Under the pieces are notes generated by a model. The model searched no databases and had not been told where the DNA came from. It worked only from the letters and a program-made list of their open reading frames with translations. A DNA stretch of 64,000 bases from Allium sativum (Eukaryota > Streptophyta > Magnoliopsida > Asparagales > Amaryllidaceae), in assembly GCA_030737875.1 (NCBI GenBank), contig CM060918.1, positions 776,544,552-776,608,551 on the forward strand, given 5' to 3'. A program made the translations under genes and the position numbers. Positions 58,922 to 64,000 of this stretch are shown here, piece after piece; the stretch's first letter is position 1, and each line of letters starts with the position of its first letter.

Positions 58922-59300
58922 GTACTCCATGAAGACGAACTATCTCACGAACATAAATTGCTGCCAACCATGATGTCGTCCTCTTACTCTTAACTGGAAT
59001 AAAGTGTGCGCTCTTAGTGAGTCTATCCACCATAACCCAGATACTGGTGTTGCCATTCTTCGATCTAGGCAAACCATCTATGAAATCCATAGAGATGCTC
59101 TCCCATTTCCACTGCAGAACCTCCAATGGATGAAGTAATCCACCGAGCTTCTTTTGGTCAGCGTTGACTTGTTGGCAAACTAAACATTGAGAAACTAATT
59201 CGACCACATCTTTCTTCATCCTAACCCAAAAGAAAACCCTCTTCATGTCCTTGTACATCTTATCACCGCCTGGATGAATGGTCATCTTAGAATGGTGGGC
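58922..59300 (-). pseudogene. Element B integrase: zinc finger and first half of core
   Basis: From about 59300 down it reads AHHSKMTIHPGG with the paired His, then QCLVCQQVN with the paired Cys (H2C2 zinc-binding domain, PF17921-like). MDFIDGLPRSKNGN gives the first catalytic Asp and MVDRLTKSAHFIPV follows. The frame reaches VREIVRLHGVPS and is broken at 58921 by the giant LTR. A stop precedes AHHSKM. Together with 47512-47900 all three catalytic acids (D, D, E) are recognisable. Confidence 0.85.
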
Positions 59301-59612
59301 TTATTCTAGGACTGCCTTTATCAAGCTTCTAGTTTGAGGAACACAAAGCCTTACATCTCGTCGCAACCACCCCTTTTCATCTATGGAGTATCTACTGAGG
59401 TGACTAGAAGTCTCCCCTCTTCTGAGCTTATCCATGATGTCTAGAATCTTTGGGTCACCTTGTTACGAAGCTCCTATTTGGTCCATAAGAGTCAGTTGTA
59501 TCTCCAAGGATGCAAACAAATCAGGCAAAATCTCGATGGATGGTCTAAAATCAAAAGCTGATATGAACTCCAAGTTCTTTCTTTCCACAAACAGAGGACT
59601 CAATGCCACCCT

Positions 59613-60005
59613 CTAACTACTTAATGCATCTGCCACCACATTACCCTTGCCAGGGGTATAAGAAATCTCAAAATTATAAGAAGCTAGAAACTCCATCCAC
59701 CATTGTTGCCTTAAAGTGAGATCCTTCTGCGAGAACAAATACTTGAGAGATTTATGATCGATGTATAACTCTAACTTCTCTCCAAGTAGACAATGACGCC
59801 ACATATTTAACGCAAACACTATGGCAGCTAGCTCTAGATCATGGGTAGGGTAGTTCTTTTCATGAACTCTCAATTGTCTACCCCCATAACACACCACTTT
59901 CCATTCTTGCATTAGAACCGCACCAAGCCCTGTATCACATGCATCAGTGTAAACGGTAAACACCTTACTCCCGTTAGGCAAGGTCAAGACTGGGGCTGTT
60001 GTCAA
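59613..60005 (-). pseudogene. Element B RNase H domain
   Basis: A 130-codon frame with all four usual acids visible: VYTDACDTG (Asp), [12 protein letters not shown] (Glu), [12 protein letters not shown] (Asp) and [10 protein letters not shown] (Asp). It is the gypsy RT-linked RNase H that removes the RNA strand during reverse transcription. The frame is open but separated from the RT by frame changes near 60005-60139. Confidence 0.85.
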
Positions 60006-60900
60006 AGCCCTCTTCAGTCATTGGAAAGCAATGTCATAGTCTATATCCCCATGAAATTGCCAAGTTCTTCTTCGTCGGCCTGGTGGGTGGGGCTGATATC
60101 TTTGTGAAGTCCTTAATGAACTTCCTATAGTAACCTGCCTACCCAAGAAAGCTTCTCACTTCGGTTGCATTTTTAGGAATCTGTAAATTTTGCATTGCAA
60201 CCACCTTCACGGGATCTACAGCTATCCCTTCTTTGGAGACCACATGCCTTAAGAATCTCACCTCTTTTCTCCAAAAATGGCATTTGGAGAATTTTGCTTT
60301 AAGCTGATGGTCACAGAGAGTTTTCAAAACTTCTCTCAAATGTTAGGCATGCTCTTCTTTGCTTTTGGAGAAGATCAAAATATCATTGACAAAGACAACG
60401 ACAAATTTATTTAGGAACTCCCGAAACACCCTACTAATCAGATTGACAAAATAGGCGGGTGCATTTGTCATCCCAAAAGGCATAATTAGCCATTCAAAGA
60501 AACCGTCCGGAGTCCTAAAGGCAGTCTTATCTATGCTGTCCTCAGCCACCCTTAACTGATGGAACCCCGTGGCCAAGTCTAAGTGGGAAAATACCAAGGC
60601 ACCAACAAGCTGATCAAATAAATCATCAATCCTCGGAAGCGGGTGCCTATTATTCTTAGTGAGTTTATTCAGCTCTTTATAATCAACACACAAACGAAGC
60701 GAACCATCCGCCTTAGTTGCGAATACTACTGGAGCACCCCATTCAGATATGCTTCGTCTGATAAACCCTTTCTCAAGTAGCTCCCCTACTTGCCTACTCA
60801 GCTCCCTTCTTTCCCTCGGAGCCATGTGGCGCACTAGCAATGCAACTGGCTTTGCATTGTCCACCAAATATATACGTAAGTCAATCTAGCACCTCGGAGG
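60006..60900 (-). pseudogene. Element B reverse transcriptase, active site altered
   Basis: Frames 60867-60343 and 60339-60139 cover the RT: KGFIRRSISEWGAPVVFATK, DGSLRLCVDYKELN, RIDDLFDQL, LDLATGFHQLRV, TAFRTPDGFFEW, MPFGMTNAPAYF and [11 protein letters not shown]. The box that should read (Y/F)xDD is FVND here, so the first catalytic Asp of the pair is changed to Asn (AAT codon). Stops occur after KSKEEHA (near 60343) and after EVRSFLG (near 60139). This copy cannot encode an active RT, but the family is clear. Confidence 0.88.
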
Positions 60901-60936
60901 TAAACCCCGAACCTCATCAAAAACATCGGAAAAGTC

Positions 60937-61345
60937 TCAGACTACTGGAACAGATTGCAGATCGTCGATAGATGCTTCAAGAGACTCTAGGAAACTAAGC
61001 ATAACCGACCTTTGTGGGTCACACGAAATCTCGAGGGTTCTCCCATGACAAGTCAGAAGCCTAACAACCCTCTTCTCACAATTCAGAATGGCACCATACG
61101 TGGTAAGCCAATCCATTCCTAGAATCAACCAATAGCCCATAAAATCGAGCACATACGCGTCGCATCCAAACTCAATGCCTAACACAGATATTTTCAAACC
61201 CCGACAAATCATAGATAAACGAGTCGAACCACCAATGGGGTTTGAAACAACTATGGGATCTATTACCATACTAGTAATTAAGTGCAGAGATTCAACTACA
61301 GAACTTGATATAAATGAATGTGAAGCACCAGAATAAAAAGGGTCC
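60937..61345 (-). pseudogene. Element B protease region, active site broken
   Basis: Minus-strand reading gives SGASHSFISSSVV then, in the next frame segment, LILGMDWLTTYGAILNC. These are the two landmark blocks of a gypsy retropepsin (active-site DSGA and the ILGMDWL block). A one-base loss just before SGA destroys the catalytic Asp codon and shifts frame relative to the gag frame upstream (61850-61296). Confidence 0.8.
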
Positions 61346-62384
61346 TAATAGGATGGTTTGAAAGAGAAATTAAACCTTCCACAAAAAATTTTCTACCTCT
61401 ATCAGGAGCACTGATTGCGAAAGCATGCACCTGCCCTCCAGAAGTCCCTGACCTTTGACCCTGTCCCTGTGATCCCTGTTTCTTCGGGCACTCTCTAGCA
61501 AAGTGTCCGGCCTTTCCACAGTGGTAGCAAGAGTTCTTCCTTTGCTTACAGTCTTTAACCAGATGACCTTCCTTCCCACAATGGTGACATTTTCTCTTAT
61601 CCTTGCCTTTATCATTTTTCCCTCCTTTCTTCTGTTGTTGTTGCTGCTGCCCCTTCTTGGGCCATGCCTTCCTATTTTGCGATGTCTCCTCAGCCTTCCT
61701 TTCTCGCTTGTCTTCCTTATGCATTAGGGCCATATCGACAAGCTTTTCAAAAGTAGCCCCCATTGGAATATGAGACATGGCTAAACCATGCAGAGGCTCA
61801 TTTAGCCCTTTAGCAAACAACAAAGCCCTTTTGTGCGGCGTATCCACCAACTGTAAACCGAACCATGCTACTGGTTGAATTTATACACATACTCTTTTAC
61901 TGTCAAGTTTCCTTGTTTGAGTGCCAAGAATCTCTCCATCTGCATGCTGGTTTCGGCTTGGGAAAGAAATTTCATTTCGAACCTCTGTCTAAAATCTTCC
62001 CAAGTTTCCACTGGATGTCCAGCTTGAGTGACTACCCACCAAAATGAGGCTTCATCCTTCAGTAGCTAGGTGGCTAACTGAACCTTCCTTCTATCCTCTA
62101 CTACAAAGATTACAAATAATTCCTCGGTCTCCTTGAGCCAATTCTGAGCTTCTACGAATGTCTCGTTCCCACGGAATGGCTTCCCTCCCATAGCACGGAA
62201 GCCCTTGTAGATCTTGGCGAAGTTATCTGCTCTTGGAGGGAGGGGGGAGGAGGAATGACTGGTGCAGCTGGGGAAGGAACATTTTCTTGGCCTTCGGCGG
62301 GCGCCGTGGCCTCCAAATATCTATGAAACCATCCGGTATTGTGACGCCCTCTGGGATATTAGGAATGTTTTGTTCCCCAAACAT
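61296..62384 (-). pseudogene. Element B gag with two zinc knuckles
   Basis: The likely start is MFGEQNIPNIPEG at 62384. The capsid part (retrotransposon gag, PF03732-like) shows KVQLAT, LKDEASFWW, HPVETWEDFRQRFEMKF and KQGNLTVKEYVYKF, with an in-frame stop after KVQLAT and frame changes near 62220 and 61865. The C-terminal frame (61850-61296) has a Lys/Gln-rich linker with a poly-Gln run and two CCHC knuckles: CHHCGKEGHLVKDC and CYHCGKAGHFAREC. Two knuckles are typical of some gypsy lineages and bind the packaged RNA. Confidence 0.85.
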
Positions 62385-62561
62385 GCTGAAAAAGGAAAAA
62401 GGAAGAAATTTAGATAAATGACTAAAGGATACTACATATGGCATTTTGGGAAATGTTTTTCTAAACGGATTTTTCTTTATGAAAATGCTTTCTTTTAAAA
62501 CCTTTTTGAAAATAATTTTCAAAAACTTTTATCTAATAGGGTAACCTTTAGCAATGCCAAG

Positions 62562-64000
62562 TGTGACACCCCACGTTCGTTAATGTCACTCATTAAGGCA
62601 ATGCATTAAGTTTCGTGAAGTGTTATAGGTAAACAGACACAGAATAATTACAAGATAGATATAAATAAGATAGCAGGGGAAATTTAAATTTTTATTTCAA
62701 ACCTAAATCATAATACAGTGGTCTACAAATAAAATAACTTCTGTCTTGCACCATCAGAGTACATAAGAATATTAAAAACATAATTCCCCAATTGAAAGAG
62801 TTAAGCCATAGTAGAGACAAGAACTTGAGTCATACTTCAGAAGTAGTTCCTAGCAAGATGATATTTGAGTCCTGACTAAGCCTGAGTGTTTCCTCCCTGA
62901 GAACCTGAGGGGAGGGGTCGAAACGGGAGCAAGAAGGAGAAACAAAAGTGTCAGACATAAAGTCTGGCGAGTCTAGTTATTTTTAGCCAGTAAATAAATA
63001 AAAGTAACATAATAGGCAAATAAAATGGATAAGAGAGATCACTACATAAAATGGAAGGTGTGACAAGATAGACAGGGTAAGGTGTATACACTTCTCTAAT
63101 GATTACTCTGCACTATTACTAGTATAAACTGAATGAGATGATCCCTTCCACTATAAGGTGGCAGACTTAAGGCATATGCCCAAATATGCCCTAACCACTA
63201 CCCTAATCGATCGGATCCCTACTCGGTAGATACTATGTGACGGCCCCACGGTAGGATGTATCACGTCCTACAGTGGCAACCCCTCACTGGTATGCACATC
63301 CCCATATCTACTAGTGTCACGATCGTCTTATCCCCCTCGGCCCGGCTCATGCATGCGCATGGCCCTGTCGGTTTGCGCCGCCTACAACTTCCTCCACGTT
63401 TGGATCTCTTACAATCAGTCAGTAAGCGTGTCCCCTCTCCGCCTAGTACGAAGTATTTTATTTGATACTTACTCTGAGTTACTGACTGAAATGGGTCCCA
63501 CATAATATAATACAAGCTCTCCCCTTTGTCTTGTATCCCCCACTAGGTTTTTCACTGACTATGTATACCACTAGATGTCTTTAATTACATAGCCCTACAC
63601 TAGTTATGCTTACCCTAAAAGGTATCTTTAATTACATAACTTTTATACTTTCCTCTGGTTATGTGTACCACTAGGTGTCTTTAATTACATAATCTTATCG
63701 GGTTAAGTTTGTGGGCCTATATGTAAATATTACCCACCCCCTCCAAGTTTTCTTAACCCATCCACTATTCCAATCAATTTACTTAACCTTAGCCTTATTT
63801 TTTAATCGTACAATCCATATGGATTACATTTGGTTAATTTGTCCAATTTATTACCATGTCCATTTATACAATGTGTGGATGCTGGATATGCCGGTCGGGT
63901 CCGGGAAGTCTTATTCCACAGTTGGGCCTAACCTCGTGTCTTAGCCCGATTCGTATTTGCGTACTTAGACCTTCCACATTAGGTACGACATCAGTGGCTG
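62562..64000 (-). repeat. Element B 5' LTR, cut by window end
   Basis: Starts TGTGACACCCC at 62562 and follows the 3' LTR from 43403 closely. A segment of about 40 bp present at 44736-44776 is absent at about 63868. The CCGG module pair begins at about 63870 and the second copy is cut at the window end. Confidence 0.88.

Larger units (their letters stand above)
43403..64000 (-). mobile_element. Chromodomain-type gypsy element B (Tekay/Del-like), split by nested LTRs
   Basis: The minus-strand element has a 3' LTR at 43403-46419, pol in two pieces (46990-47900 and 58922-60900), protease, gag (to 62384) and a 5' LTR starting at 62562 that leaves the window. ATTAT (43398-43402) is the likely target-duplication copy; the other copy lies outside. 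Order gag, protease, RT, RNase H, integrase, chromodomain is that of Ty3/gypsy chromoviruses. The 3-kb LTRs and the pol-end motif GGGGACGAAATC before the polypurine tract suggest the Tekay/Del clade. LTR-LTR identity is around 90-93% by eye in the first 230 bp, with a deletion of about 40 bp near 63868 in the 5' copy. The bases after the 5' LTR (TTGGCATTGC) do not match the iMet primer site. Confidence 0.85.

Noticed and set aside
62540..62561. Primer binding site of element B
   Set aside because: The bases after the 5' LTR (TTGGCATTGC) do not match the iMet complement, and I could not assign another tRNA with confidence.

Overview
This window is repeat-dense intergenic DNA from a flowering plant, probably one with a large genome. 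I see no ordinary cellular gene, no tRNA or rRNA gene and no CRISPR. Almost every base can be assigned to nested transposable elements: Ty3/gypsy LTR retrotransposons with very long LTRs (about 3 to 6.4 kb), their solo LTRs, large non-coding LTR elements (LARD-like), one hAT DNA transposon and pieces of a CACTA (En/Spm) transposon. All coding remnants carry stops, frameshifts or deletions. The plant origin rests on the tRNA-iMet type primer sites, the chromovirus-type pol, the RICESLEEPER-like hAT transposase and the En/Spm-type domains. The species cannot be told from sequence reading alone.

Left part (1-29204): a decayed CACTA-type gene (Transposase_24-like, 1-1718 and 7720-8090) is split by a ~6.0 kb solo LTR (1719-7714; target duplication AAATT/AAACT). 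After a block of palindromic ATGCAAGTA repeats comes a LARD-like element (9579-23427; target duplication ACTCC) with two ~4.3 kb LTRs, a 2.1 kb non-coding interior and a tRNA-iMet primer site. Its right-hand LTR is itself split by a 3158-bp solo LTR (16985-20142; CGTTC/CGTCC). Then follow two fold-back repeats, arrays of the palindrome CAGACGTCTG around a broken minus-strand gene (24537-26060), three tandem TNP1-like (Transposase_23) domains (26700-27765) and a CACTA right terminus ending at 29204. I infer, without proof, that 1-29204 minus the nested inserts is one CACTA element.

Middle part (29205-43402): a truncated minus-strand gypsy element (29205-37905, 'element A') carries a complete hAT element (32306-37155; 8-bp target duplication ATCCTCTC). 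The hAT has a three-exon transposase gene with one in-frame stop. It is followed by a second LARD-like element in plus orientation (37906-43402, 'E2').

Right part (43403-64000): a minus-strand chromodomain-type gypsy element ('element B') with a 3017-bp 3' LTR, a decayed gag-pol and the start of its 5' LTR running off the window. Its integrase is split by a ~6.4 kb solo LTR (47901-58916; GGAAG), which is split again by a 4576-bp solo LTR (51789-56364; ATCGT). This gives a four-level nest: E2, then B, then the 6.4 kb LTR, then the 4.6 kb LTR.

The most striking pattern is that LTRs from five otherwise diverged families share the same modular layout in the same order: TGTAACAMC start, a ~90-bp conserved block, a cluster of GGTCGACC palindromes, a TATA box, then a tandem pair of ~110-bp GC-rich CCGG-containing modules. 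This looks like an undescribed, conserved promoter/leader architecture shared by autonomous and non-autonomous members of one LTR superfamily.
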